A program made the translations under genes and the position numbers. The notes under the pieces are model-generated. The model was not told where the DNA came from and made no database searches. It saw nothing but the letters and a program-made list of their open reading frames with translations. From an uncultured Prevotella sp. (GTDB lineage Bacteria; Bacteroidota; Bacteroidia; Bacteroidales; Bacteroidaceae): a DNA stretch of 64,000 bases. Location: NCBI GenBank assembly GCA_934219025.1, contig CAKQDG010000002.1, positions 11,621 to 75,620 on the forward strand. The letters run 5' to 3'. Shown piece by piece: positions 28,213 through 36,007 of this stretch (positions within the stretch are counted from its first letter, which is position 1; each line of letters begins with the position of its first letter).

Positions 28213-28251
28213 ATTTTTCTTGTTTTTATATTTTTCACTATTAGCGGTTTG

Positions 28252-28283
28252 CAAATGTAGCGATATTTTATGAAGTATGCAAT
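28252..28283 (-). promoter_or_regulatory. Promoter of frr
   Basis: On the minus strand ATTG (28280-28283, three of four matches to TTTG) and TACATTTG (28252-28259) are 20 bases apart. Confidence 0.6.
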
Positions 28284-28380
28284 AATATCTATCATAAAAA
28301 AATCTAACCTATTTCAATCATGGGTATGACTTCATTTCCACCTGACAGCACTTGTTAAATATTTTAACATACGAACTTTT

Positions 28381-28562
28381 GAACACTTTTTACCTTTTTA
28401 CCTTTTCACTTTTTTACCTTTACCGACTGCCGACATCGCTTCTTTTCCCGAAAAGCATCGCTTCTTTTGGAGAGAAGCATTGCTTTGCTCCCCGAAAAGC
28501 GTTGCTTTTCTAAAATCAAGCCGTGCCGCAGGTTTCTAAAGCAGTGTTCTAAAAGTCGGATT
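28381..28562. repeat. Intergenic repeat block, copy 1 (four 22-base units plus tail)
   Basis: Within the 592-base gap between frr and the fimbrial operon there are four imperfect units with an exact 22-base period, marked by ATCGCTT or AGCATTGCTT-like cores beginning at 28432, 28454, 28476 and 28498. They are followed by a tail ending GTGTTCTAAAAGTCGGATT (28544-28562). The same arrangement recurs at 62606-62788, also ahead of a surface-protein gene. Preceding bases also match (AACACTTTTT at 28382, ACCGACT at 28422). No gene is apparent in the rest of the gap apart from promoters. Confidence 0.7.
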
Positions 28563-28647
28563 CGCCCTCGTTTTTTCTGTTTCTCAATTTATTTTTTCCT
28601 TACACAACCGTATTTTTTCGACTTTTTGTAAAAAATATTGAGAATCT

Positions 28648-28679
28648 TTTGTTAAATAACAAAAAAAACGCTATCTTTG
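28648..28679 (+). promoter_or_regulatory. Consensus promoter of the fimbrial operon
   Basis: TTTG at 28648-28651 and TATCTTTG at 28672-28679 are 20 bases apart. The 5' leader to the start at 28805 would be about 120 bases. Confidence 0.78.
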
Positions 28680-28804
28680 TAACCTACAAAAGAATACTAT
28701 CGCTAACGTATCTGAAAACTGGTATAATACTAACCTTTACACCATAGATTTTAGACATAAAGCTACATTACAGAGAATTGGGTAAATTTATTAAGACATA
28801 TTTA

Positions 28805-30148
28805 ATGAATCTAAGTCTGCATCGCCTGGGTGCTATGCTCTCTTTGATAACGGGTCTTGCTCTCAACGCGTCGGCTCAGGTTACCACCACCGACAGCATA
28901 TTCATCAGCAAGGCAAGACCGGTTATATTCAATGTGAACAAGACGGACATAAGCAATGAGGACAGACGATGGATCACCGAGGTGCTCATCCCTGAACTGA
29001 ACGCTCTGGGCGAGGACGGCATCGTGTTGGGGCGCTCCGGTGCTTCGCCCGAGGGTCCCACGCCAAACAACTGGCTTCTGGCTCGCGGCCGTCGGCAGGC
29101 AATGGACAGGATTCTTTCTGAATACGGCATCCCCGTGAGCCGCATCAGATACGACGTGCTGCCTGAGGACTACCCCTTGCTACGCTCGCTCATGCGCCTT
29201 GCCCACGACCCTATGCTCCACGAGCTGGACTCCATAATGGCTCTGCACAAAGAGGGCGGCATCCCGATGAAGGAGGCTATCATCCGCTATCGCGGCGGCA
29301 AACTGTGGCAGCATATCTTCAAAAAGTATTTTGCCACCTTGCGCGCCGTGCGCATCATGGCTATCGACCGCAAGCGCGTGGAGCGCTCGCCGCTGGCGCT
29401 GCCCATCGACAGCTTGCCGCTCGTGTCGCTTCTTCCGCCATTGGAGATGCCCTACCCCACTGGCATCAGCGTGCCGCATGTGGAGATGCCTGTAAAGACT
29501 GCGCGACGCGAGCTTTGGAGCATAAAGACTAATCTTTTGCTCGACTTTGCTTATATGCCTGGCTACGACCGCTTCTGTCCTATACCTAATGTTGCCGTGG
29601 AATATTATCCGCTTCACGGGCATTTCACCTACGGGGCGAGCTTCGACGGTCCGTGGTGGCAGCATTATGACGCTCATAAGTATTTCCAGCTGCGCAACTA
29701 TCAGCTCTTCACTCGCTATTATGTGAAGAGTGGCGACATCGCTAAGCGTCGTCCCGGCGAGGGGGCTGCCTTCAAGGGGCTTTTCTTTAATATGTACGCG
29801 CATGCGTTCCTTTATAATATATGCTTTGGCGAGAAGCGCGGATGGGAAGGCGAAGGTTGGGGTGCCGGCTTGGGCATAGGTTATGCCGTGCCGCTGGGCA
29901 AATCGGAACACTGGCGCCTGGAATTCGGGGTTCAGGCTGGGGTGTTCAACACAAAATACGACCCTTACCAATGGCTCTGCCCTATTGACCCCGAAACCGA
30001 CAAACCTCTGTATTACTACAAATGGTATGGCAATGCAAAGGACTTCAAAAAGCGACAGCACAGCTACTGGTGGCTCGGCCCTACAAGGGCGGAAATCACT
30101 CTCAGCTACGACATCCTTTACAGGAAAAGTAAAAAAGTAAAAAAGTAA
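28805..30148 (+). CDS. DUF3575 family fimbrial-locus outer-membrane protein
   Basis: I choose the ATG at 28805 because it begins a signal peptide (MNLSLHRLGAMLSLITG, cleavage after ASAQ); an in-frame TTG at 28778 is possible. The mature protein has an OmpA-like part (residues 35-125: RPVIFNVNKTDISNEDRRW, and RSGASPEGPTPNNWLLARGR). A C-terminal DUF3575 part follows (residues 235-440: LWSIKTNLLLDFAYMPGY, PNVAVEYYPLHGHFTYG), rich in alternating residues and probably a beta-barrel. Such proteins accompany Mfa/FimA-type fimbriae in Bacteroidales. The coding end runs into an 8-base-period repeat, giving the basic tail KSKKVKK. It is 23 bases from the DUF5119 gene. Confidence 0.8.
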   Translation: MNLSLHRLGAMLSLITGLALNASAQVTTTDSIFISKARPVIFNVNKTDISNEDRRWITEVLIPELNALGEDGIVLGRSGASPEGPTPNNWLLARGRRQAMDRILSEYGIPVSRIRYDVLPEDYPLLRSLMRLAHDPMLHELDSIMALHKEGGIPMKEAIIRYRGGKLWQHIFKKYFATLRAVRIMAIDRKRVERSPLALPIDSLPLVSLLPPLEMPYPTGISVPHVEMPVKTARRELWSIKTNLLLDFAYMPGYDRFCPIPNVAVEYYPLHGHFTYGASFDGPWWQHYDAHKYFQLRNYQLFTRYYVKSGDIAKRRPGEGAAFKGLFFNMYAHAFLYNICFGEKRGWEGEGWGAGLGIGYAVPLGKSEHWRLEFGVQAGVFNTKYDPYQWLCPIDPETDKPLYYYKWYGNAKDFKKRQHSYWWLGPTRAEITLSYDILYRKSKKVKK

Positions 30149-30161
30149 AAAAATAAAAAAA
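30123..30161 (+). repeat. 8-base microsatellite at the end of the DUF3575 gene
   Basis: The unit GTAAAAAA is repeated with period 8 from about 30125 to 30161 (G at 30129, 30137, 30145). The gene's stop codon at 30146-30148 lies inside it, so unit loss or gain would alter the C-terminal tail and the spacing to the next gene. Confidence 0.7.
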
Positions 30162-30171
30162 CATTATAACA

Positions 30172-31416
30172 ATGCAGCATCATTCAAGCATATCGTCCTT
30201 CTTTCTTTCTGTAAGCCGCCGCGCCTGCAGAACGGTGGTGGCTTTGTGGTTTGCTGCAATGTGCCTCGCCCTCTCCGGTTGCGTGCGCGAACCTGAACTT
30301 CACCTCCACAACGACGGCGCCGACATTGAAACGGGCTTGCCGGTGGTGGATCTCAATCTGGATGTGTTGTGGAACTATCTCTTCAAATACAACGTGGAAT
30401 ACAACTGGCAGGAGGAATGGCTATACGGATGGGACGACACCGACGTGGCAATGTTCGGCAAAATTGGATACACAGAACCGCAGGATTTTGAGGTTCGCAG
30501 ATATTTCACAAAGAATGTGCAGTATGGAGTGCACAACGCTCCTTATTCTCACCATATCGACGGCAATATGCTCTCGGCAAGATATGAATTCGGATTCTGG
30601 GACATCCTGGCTTGGAATGATATCCACACGCCCGACAACGTGCAGAGTCTTCACATCGACGAGTCGTCTACGTATGATTATGTTACGGCTTATACCGGAC
30701 AGACCATGATCCCCACGCGATACAACGCACCGAAATTCACTCGCGCTTTCTATCAGCCTGAGGAACTGTTTGCCGGATATGAGAGTGGCATCGACATCAA
30801 CCACAGTCTTGAGGGCTTTGCCTTCGACGAGGAGCGCAACTGCTGGGTGAAGCAGCTGAACATGGAGCTGCAACCTGTTACGTATATCTATCTCGTGCAG
30901 GTTATCCTGCACAACAACAACCGCGACTTCCGCAAGGTTACGGCCACCGACGGTAATGCCAACCTGAGCGGTATGGCGCGCACCGTGAATATCAATACGG
31001 GCGTCACCGGAACGGATGCCATCACAGTGAACTTCAACACGCGAATGAAGCTCGACGTCAGTGGAAAGAACAACGAGAAGGTGGACATCATCGGCGGCAA
31101 ACTGCTCACATTCGGTATGCCGAGCATGAACCCTCACAAGTTGAGCACGCGTGCCTACATGGAGTCGCTGCAGAAGGTGGCGGATTCTGACACGGGAAAC
31201 CGCCACTACGTGGACGTGAACATGCAGTTTTACAACGGTAAGGACTCTACGCTCGTATTCGACGTTACCGACCAGGTGCGCCGGCTCTTCCGTGGCGGTG
31301 TCATCACCATCGATGTGGACATGGACCACGTGCCCGTGCCCGACCAGAAGGGTGGATCGGGCTTCGATGCCGTAGTGAAAGACTACGACGAGGAGCAATG
31401 GGAGTTCGATATGTAA
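30172..31416 (+). CDS. DUF5119 lipoprotein, fimbrial accessory
   Basis: The 414-residue protein has a lipoprotein signal with the lipobox LALSGC (Cys near residue 37) after a basic N-terminus. It continues with the DUF5119 pattern VREPELHLH, then LPVVDLNLDVLWNY, EEWLYGWDDTD and GKIGYTEPQDFEVRRY. DUF5119 proteins occur in Bacteroidetes fimbrial operons, usually next to fimbrillins, and are thought to be minor or anchoring components. It lies between the DUF3575 gene and the first fimbrillin, with simple repeats on both sides. Its export to the outer membrane follows from the lipobox. The exact role in the fimbria is not known from sequence. Confidence 0.82.
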   Translation: MQHHSSISSFFLSVSRRACRTVVALWFAAMCLALSGCVREPELHLHNDGADIETGLPVVDLNLDVLWNYLFKYNVEYNWQEEWLYGWDDTDVAMFGKIGYTEPQDFEVRRYFTKNVQYGVHNAPYSHHIDGNMLSARYEFGFWDILAWNDIHTPDNVQSLHIDESSTYDYVTAYTGQTMIPTRYNAPKFTRAFYQPEELFAGYESGIDINHSLEGFAFDEERNCWVKQLNMELQPVTYIYLVQVILHNNNRDFRKVTATDGNANLSGMARTVNINTGVTGTDAITVNFNTRMKLDVSGKNNEKVDIIGGKLLTFGMPSMNPHKLSTRAYMESLQKVADSDTGNRHYVDVNMQFYNGKDSTLVFDVTDQVRRLFRGGVITIDVDMDHVPVPDQKGGSGFDAVVKDYDEEQWEFDM

Positions 31417-31485
31417 AATTGAAATATTGAAAAATTGAAAAATTGAAAAATTGAAATATTGAAATATTGAAATATTGAAATATAG
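31414..31485 (+). repeat. Nine-unit 8-base microsatellite before the first fimbrillin gene
   Basis: Nine units of AAATATTG or AAAAATTG run with an exact 8-base period (G at 31421, 31429, and so on to 31485). The array starts at the DUF5119 stop codon and fills most of the gap to the fimbrillin start at 31543. No other feature is evident in that gap. Confidence 0.88.
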
Positions 31486-31542
31486 TAAAAAAATTAGAGA
31501 ATATAATAAACACTTTTATTAACTTTCAAAACACGATTTCGT

Positions 31543-33291
31543 ATGAAAAAGTATTTTATTTTCGCAGCTTCGGCTCTGGCTCTCGCCAGCTGCTCAAGCG
31601 ATGATTATCTGGGCAATAACCCGGGTAACGAGAATGGCGCAAGCAATGCTATCAACTTTGCCGGTGGAACGGGAAAGACTACGCGTGCTACAGGTCAGGA
31701 TGCTGCCACTGCTCTTGGCAGTCGATTCGTTGTCTATGGATACAAGACAACGGGTGGTCAGAAATCTACAGTTTATGATTATTACACCATTAAGTATGAT
31801 GGCAAAATAAATCAGGCTGAAGGTAACACACAGGGTTGGGGTTATGTTGGTGGAACACCTAACATGTTGTCATCTCTAAATGATATAGAAAATAATCAAA
31901 CTATCAAGTATTGGGACTACTCTGCTTCTCAATATGATTTCATCGCTTTCTCTTTGGGTAAAGATTTGACTGATGAAAAACAGACAAAGACGAATGAAGA
32001 TGGAAAAGTAAAAGTTTCAACAGTTAATACAGAGAACGAGCCGACGTATAGCATTACTGGTTCTGTAGCAGACCTTGCAAAATGCTATATTGCTGACCGC
32101 GTTACAGCAAAGGCTAAATTAGCTGAGAACGAACAGAACAAGAAGGAGCATATCGTAGCATACAAGGACGATGTTCAGTTCAACTTCCGCTCTCTTGCTA
32201 CAAAGGTTAGACTTGGTCTCTATGAAACTATTAATGGTTATTCTGTTAAGGATGTTAAGTTCTATACTGCAGATAATGCCAAAGATGAGGATGGTCATCC
32301 TTATCTCTATGCTACAGGTAAAACTATCCCAACATCTGACGGCAAGGGTACGATGACCATAGCTTTCGGTTCAAATGATGCAGCAAAAACAGATTTCAAC
32401 CAGGCAAAAGCTACATGGGCTGCTGCTGAGGAAACAGAGAACTCTCCTAATATCACTTTCGGAAACTTGGCATTGAGAGATAAGCAGAAAAATGAATACA
32501 AAGGAACTGAGTTCCTCGGCCGTAGCATGGCCACAAACGATGTTTCCACAACAGACTACCAGACCACACTTCCTGGAACTACTGTAGGTGCTCTGACTCT
32601 TAAAGTTGACTACACTCTTGAGTCTATCGACGGCTCTGGCGAGGAAATCAAGGTTACTGGTGCTACAGCTACTATCCCGGCTGAATACACAAACTGGAAG
32701 CCTAACTATGCTTACACCTATATCTTCAAGATTTCTGACAAGACTAACGGTAATACTGGTACTACTCCAGATGATCCTGCAGGTCTCTATCCTATTTCAT
32801 TCGATGCTATCGTAACAGAGACACAAGAAGGTCAGCAGAATACTATCACTATTGTTGATGACAAATCTATCACTACTTATGCTAAGGGTGAGCAGAACAA
32901 TGAATACAAAGCTGGTTCTAACATTTACGTGTCTATAAGCGGTCAGACATTGTCTGATGCAAACACAGCTCTCTACACTGCATCTCTTGCAATTCCAGGT
33001 AGCAACATTCCAGAATCTCTCGTTGCTCTCTGCTTGAAGGGAAATGCAACAGGTGAAGACACTTGGACTCTCGATAACAATGGCAATAAATTGACTGTTA
33101 CTAAGGCAAATGCTCCTGAAATTGTAACAAAGATTGACGCTGCTGATGTCGCAGACGGTAATGCAATTCAAGGTAACTTCGCTAAGTTCAAGCCAAATGC
33201 TGCCGGCAATTATGTATTCGAATATACATACACTGTAGGAGGAGAAACAAAGAAGGCTTACAAGGTTATCAAAGTTGTTGCAGCCGACTAA
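31543..33291 (+). CDS. Fimbrillin family lipoprotein, probable major subunit
   Basis: A 582-residue protein with a lipoprotein signal (lipobox ALASC, Cys17). Arg48 in GKTTRATG is in the position where Arg-specific proteases mature Mfa/FimA-type fimbrillins. The middle has FVVYGYKTTGG, QGWGYVGG and IKYWDYSASQYDFIAFS, and later WKPNYAYTYIFKI; all four recur in the next gene, so the two are paralogues. The C-terminal 150 residues add an extra beta-rich domain (ANAPEIVTKIDAADVAD). It should be exported as a lipoprotein and assembled at the cell surface by donor-strand exchange. It is the longest fimbrillin here, and codon use is biased toward a restricted set, which suggests high expression. Confidence 0.82.
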   Translation: MKKYFIFAASALALASCSSDDYLGNNPGNENGASNAINFAGGTGKTTRATGQDAATALGSRFVVYGYKTTGGQKSTVYDYYTIKYDGKINQAEGNTQGWGYVGGTPNMLSSLNDIENNQTIKYWDYSASQYDFIAFSLGKDLTDEKQTKTNEDGKVKVSTVNTENEPTYSITGSVADLAKCYIADRVTAKAKLAENEQNKKEHIVAYKDDVQFNFRSLATKVRLGLYETINGYSVKDVKFYTADNAKDEDGHPYLYATGKTIPTSDGKGTMTIAFGSNDAAKTDFNQAKATWAAAEETENSPNITFGNLALRDKQKNEYKGTEFLGRSMATNDVSTTDYQTTLPGTTVGALTLKVDYTLESIDGSGEEIKVTGATATIPAEYTNWKPNYAYTYIFKISDKTNGNTGTTPDDPAGLYPISFDAIVTETQEGQQNTITIVDDKSITTYAKGEQNNEYKAGSNIYVSISGQTLSDANTALYTASLAIPGSNIPESLVALCLKGNATGEDTWTLDNNGNKLTVTKANAPEIVTKIDAADVADGNAIQGNFAKFKPNAAGNYVFEYTYTVGGETKKAYKVIKVVAAD

Positions 33292-33303
33292 CGATTAATC
33301 CTC

Positions 33304-33330
33304 GTGCGACGGTGTTTCCACGCCCGTCGC
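33304..33330 (+). repeat. REP-like hairpin A (intergenic)
   Basis: GTGC precedes a hairpin with outer stem GCGACGG/CCGTCGC (33306-33312/33324-33330), inner stem TGT/ACG, loop TTCC and one bulged C on the 3' side. It lies just after the first fimbrillin gene. Confidence 0.75.
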
Positions 33331-33347
33331 CCCGTAACAATTCCTTT

Positions 33348-33375
33348 GTGCGTCGGCGTTTCCACGCCGTTGCAC
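33348..33375 (+). repeat. REP-like hairpin B (intergenic)
   Basis: GTGC at 33348 opens a 12-position stem around loop TTCC (33360-33363), with GGCGT/ACGCC next to the loop and GTGC/GCAC at the base; one T-T mismatch and one G-T pair. It is 18 bases after hairpin A, so the two form a pair. Confidence 0.75.
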
Positions 33376-33393
33376 AATGAAATAACGACGCTG

Positions 33394-33422
33394 GCCGGAC
33401 GGGGTTTGCTACCCCTTCCGGC
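33394..33422 (+). repeat. GC-rich hairpin after the REP pair
   Basis: GCCGG and GGGGT on the left pair with ACCCC and CCGGC on the right, separated by two 2-base internal loops, with loop TTGCT. It ends 9 bases before the next gene start. It may be a third palindrome of the cluster or a regulatory mRNA hairpin. Confidence 0.6.
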
Positions 33423-33430
33423 TTCTACAG

Positions 33431-34696
33431 ATGAAGACAATAAACACAATCCTGACAATAATGAACACATCTCGCATCCTTCTAATACCCATCATGGCTG
33501 TCGCCCTCATATCTTGCTCCTCGTCGGGGCATGACGAACCCGACACGCCCGACACCCCACTGCTGCCTATCTCTTTCGGCAGTAACAGCGGTGCATGGCA
33601 GGATGCGCCCTCATCGCGAAGCCCACAGCGCGCAAGTCGAGCCTCCGGCAATAACGGTTTGGAATCTCTCTACACCACATTCCGCGCATGGGGCTACAAA
33701 ACCACTGCCGCCAACGCCACACAACAGCAGCTCGTGATGGACGGATACAAGGTGGCATACATCAACGACGGTGCCGGTAGCACCGAGTCAAACACAAACG
33801 GCTGGGAATACGTAGGTATCTCCAACGAAAACCAGACGACTGCGCAGACAATAAAATTCTGGGACTACTCTGCCACCAGCTACCGTTTCTTCGGCTACAG
33901 TCCTTTCAATGCAAAAGCAACCGTAGCCAACACCACATCTTCGTTCGACGGTGTTTCTACGCCCGTCGTTCAAGTATCTTTTCCCTTTGAATATTCTGAT
34001 GCCGCCACCGCGACATCAATACCATACACCACAGACCTGTGGCTCGCACAAGGTTCATCCTCGCCAACAGGTTCTTCGTCCGGCGGCAGTTCATCGTCCG
34101 TCGCCCAATACGGCTCATGCGTAACCCTCACCTTTGCCCCCATAATATCAAAGGTGCGCTTCCGCTTCACCTATCCCGACGGCACTGACGAGATAACGAT
34201 GACAGACATAAAATTCTGCGACTCCCGGTTTATCGACAGCCCCAAAACTGCCGACACTCCGCTTGCCGGAAACATAGCGGTGGCTTATCCACTGACGGGA
34301 ATACCAAAGAATTCTTCTCCTCAATTTTCGTGGACAGAAGCCACGGGCACAAATGCCAAGGGACTACTCTTGCTTACAACGCCCTATGAGGAGGAAAACG
34401 CCTCTCTGCACATCACGCCGCAAGTGGCTGAATACGAGAAGTGGTATTATGTGCCGCCCCTCAACGTCGTGCCCTACGAACAGAGTTCCTATACCGTATC
34501 TGCACGTATCAACGGACAACTGAAGACTGCCGTCGTGCCTGCTGCTTTCATGCAGTGGAAGGCTGGCTACCAGTACACGTATATATTCAAGATTAATGAT
34601 GCCGACGCTACCATTACCTTCACCGACCTGCAAGTGGAGCAATGGCTACCAGGCACTAACTTCGACAACCAGGGCTCCGGCACGGAACAGTGGTAA
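33431..34696 (+). CDS. Second fimbrillin family lipoprotein
   Basis: The 421-residue protein has a lipoprotein signal with lipobox ALISC (Cys29 from this start); an alternative ATG at 33461 would also give a complete signal. The mature part matches the first fimbrillin in four blocks: FRAWGYKTTAAN, NGWEYVGI, IKFWDYSATSYRFFGYS and WKAGYQYTYIFKI. It lacks the first one's C-terminal extension and is likely a second or minor subunit. It contains an in-frame REP-like hairpin at 33941-33970 that encodes SSFDGVSTPVV, and a Ser-rich stretch (SSPTGSSSGGSSSSVA). GC-rich hairpins lie on both sides of the gene. Confidence 0.78.
   Translation: MKTINTILTIMNTSRILLIPIMAVALISCSSSGHDEPDTPDTPLLPISFGSNSGAWQDAPSSRSPQRASRASGNNGLESLYTTFRAWGYKTTAANATQQQLVMDGYKVAYINDGAGSTESNTNGWEYVGISNENQTTAQTIKFWDYSATSYRFFGYSPFNAKATVANTTSSFDGVSTPVVQVSFPFEYSDAATATSIPYTTDLWLAQGSSSPTGSSSGGSSSSVAQYGSCVTLTFAPIISKVRFRFTYPDGTDEITMTDIKFCDSRFIDSPKTADTPLAGNIAVAYPLTGIPKNSSPQFSWTEATGTNAKGLLLLTTPYEEENASLHITPQVAEYEKWYYVPPLNVVPYEQSSYTVSARINGQLKTAVVPAAFMQWKAGYQYTYIFKINDADATITFTDLQVEQWLPGTNFDNQGSGTEQW
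33941..33970 (+). repeat. REP-like hairpin inside the second fimbrillin gene
   Basis: Outer stem CGACGG/CCGTCG (33946-33951/33963-33968), inner stem TGT/ACG, loop TTCT and bulged C: the same architecture as hairpin A. The encoded peptide is SSFDGVSTPVV, in frame. Confidence 0.7.
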
Positions 34697-34700
34697 ATGA

Positions 34701-34735
34701 CGGGGCTTACCGGCTAATGCCGGCAATGGTCCCCG
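34701..34735 (+). repeat. GC-rich hairpin after the second fimbrillin gene
   Basis: CCGGC-TAAT-GCCGG (34710-34723) lies inside CGGGG/CCCCG (34701-34705/34731-34735). It stands just after the stop codon and could help termination, although no T-tract follows directly (only TTT after CCCCGCC). Confidence 0.55.
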
Positions 34736-34740
34736 CCTTT

Positions 34741-34766
34741 GTGCGACCACGTTTCCTCGTGGTCGT
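34741..34766 (+). repeat. REP-like hairpin C (intergenic)
   Basis: GTGC then CGACCACG/CGTGGTCG (34744-34751/34758-34765) around a loop containing TTCC. The stem sequence differs from hairpin A while pairing is kept. Confidence 0.7.
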
Positions 34767-34810
34767 TTAGCTCTCGCGCCCGCCCGCATATAATATAACA
34801 ACAAAGCGAC

Positions 34811-35950
34811 ATGAAAAAGCTATCATACATAACCTCTCTCGCTGTAATCGCAATCCTCTCGGCTTGCGACAGCGGCGACACGCCCGTTCAGCGTCCTGAC
34901 AACTATGACTACATAACCTTTTCTGCTCAGACACAGAAGTTGCTGACACGTGCCAACCCATACGAGGCTTACAGTCCGGAGAAGCATCCGCTGACGATGG
35001 GTGCCTTCGGCTATCACGACATCACGTCGGCAAACAGCCTCAACGATGCAATATTCTCTAACGAAATGGTTAGCTACGACGCCACGACTACCGACTGGAC
35101 TACCGCGTCGTTGAAGAAATGGACTGACTACAAGACGGCTAATTCGTTTGACTTTTTCGCATATATGCCTCAAAACGGCAACGCCACGCTTAATGTCTCT
35201 GCCGCTGACACATACACTCTGTCTGTTCCGGTTGCCATGACAACGGAACGGACCTCGGCTGACGGCAGTTCTTCATCTGTTGCCTCACCTGCAATCTTCG
35301 ACACCAAGCAGGCTCCTATCATCTGTGCCCTGCCTGAACACAAGGAGGGCAACAACTTCAGCCATATGGTGAACATGAAGTTCGACCAGACGCTCACGGC
35401 ATACAACATCCAGTTTATGCTCGACTCGAAAATGGGAGCTATCAGGCAGTTTCGCATCAAGAGCGTTACGCTCTCCGGCGAACTTGCCACAGCAGCCACC
35501 GTTAGCCGCACCTACAAGTGGACGGGCACGGAATGGACAGCCGACAATATTCAGTGGACCAATATTCAGCGCATGAAGTTTGCAGCCTCTGACATTGCCA
35601 TCCCATACAAAGCTTCCGAATCTGTAAATGCTGACAATACAACGGAAACTATTCTCGTTAAAACTGACAGCTACACCACATGGGGCGACACGTTCTATGT
35701 TATTCCCGACGACAAGTTCCAGCCCACAATCTCTGTTACCTACGACACGGAATTTGTTGGCGAAGACGGAAAAACAGTAGTTACACGAAAGGACATAACA
35801 TCAACAATCATCCTGAACAAAGATAATTTCAGTAACCTTGCAACTGGTTCAACTGCAATGATAAACCCCATCCGCATCCTTATCCAGCCTCGCTATCTCT
35901 ACGTGCTGGCAGACGGTGATGCATACAGCGGCTATCTGCTGATAGACTAA
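34811..35950 (+). CDS. Third fimbrillin-like lipoprotein
   Basis: The 379-residue protein has a lipoprotein signal with lipobox ILSAC (Cys19) and Arg47 in KLLTRANP at the site expected for proteolytic maturation. LTMGAFGYHD and KKWTDYKTANSFDFFAYMP follow the fimbrillin pattern, but it is more distant from the other two. The C-terminus (RILIQPRYLYVLADGDAYSGYLLID) is strand-rich. It could be a tip or minor subunit. It is the last gene of the fimbrial group; the next gene, 57 bases on, encodes the giant secreted protein. Confidence 0.75.
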   Translation: MKKLSYITSLAVIAILSACDSGDTPVQRPDNYDYITFSAQTQKLLTRANPYEAYSPEKHPLTMGAFGYHDITSANSLNDAIFSNEMVSYDATTTDWTTASLKKWTDYKTANSFDFFAYMPQNGNATLNVSAADTYTLSVPVAMTTERTSADGSSSSVASPAIFDTKQAPIICALPEHKEGNNFSHMVNMKFDQTLTAYNIQFMLDSKMGAIRQFRIKSVTLSGELATAATVSRTYKWTGTEWTADNIQWTNIQRMKFAASDIAIPYKASESVNADNTTETILVKTDSYTTWGDTFYVIPDDKFQPTISVTYDTEFVGEDGKTVVTRKDITSTIILNKDNFSNLATGSTAMINPIRILIQPRYLYVLADGDAYSGYLLID

Positions 35951-36007
35951 AGTCAAGGAATCAAAATTACTACAATATTTTAGCCATTAGAATTATCTTA
36001 TTACAAA

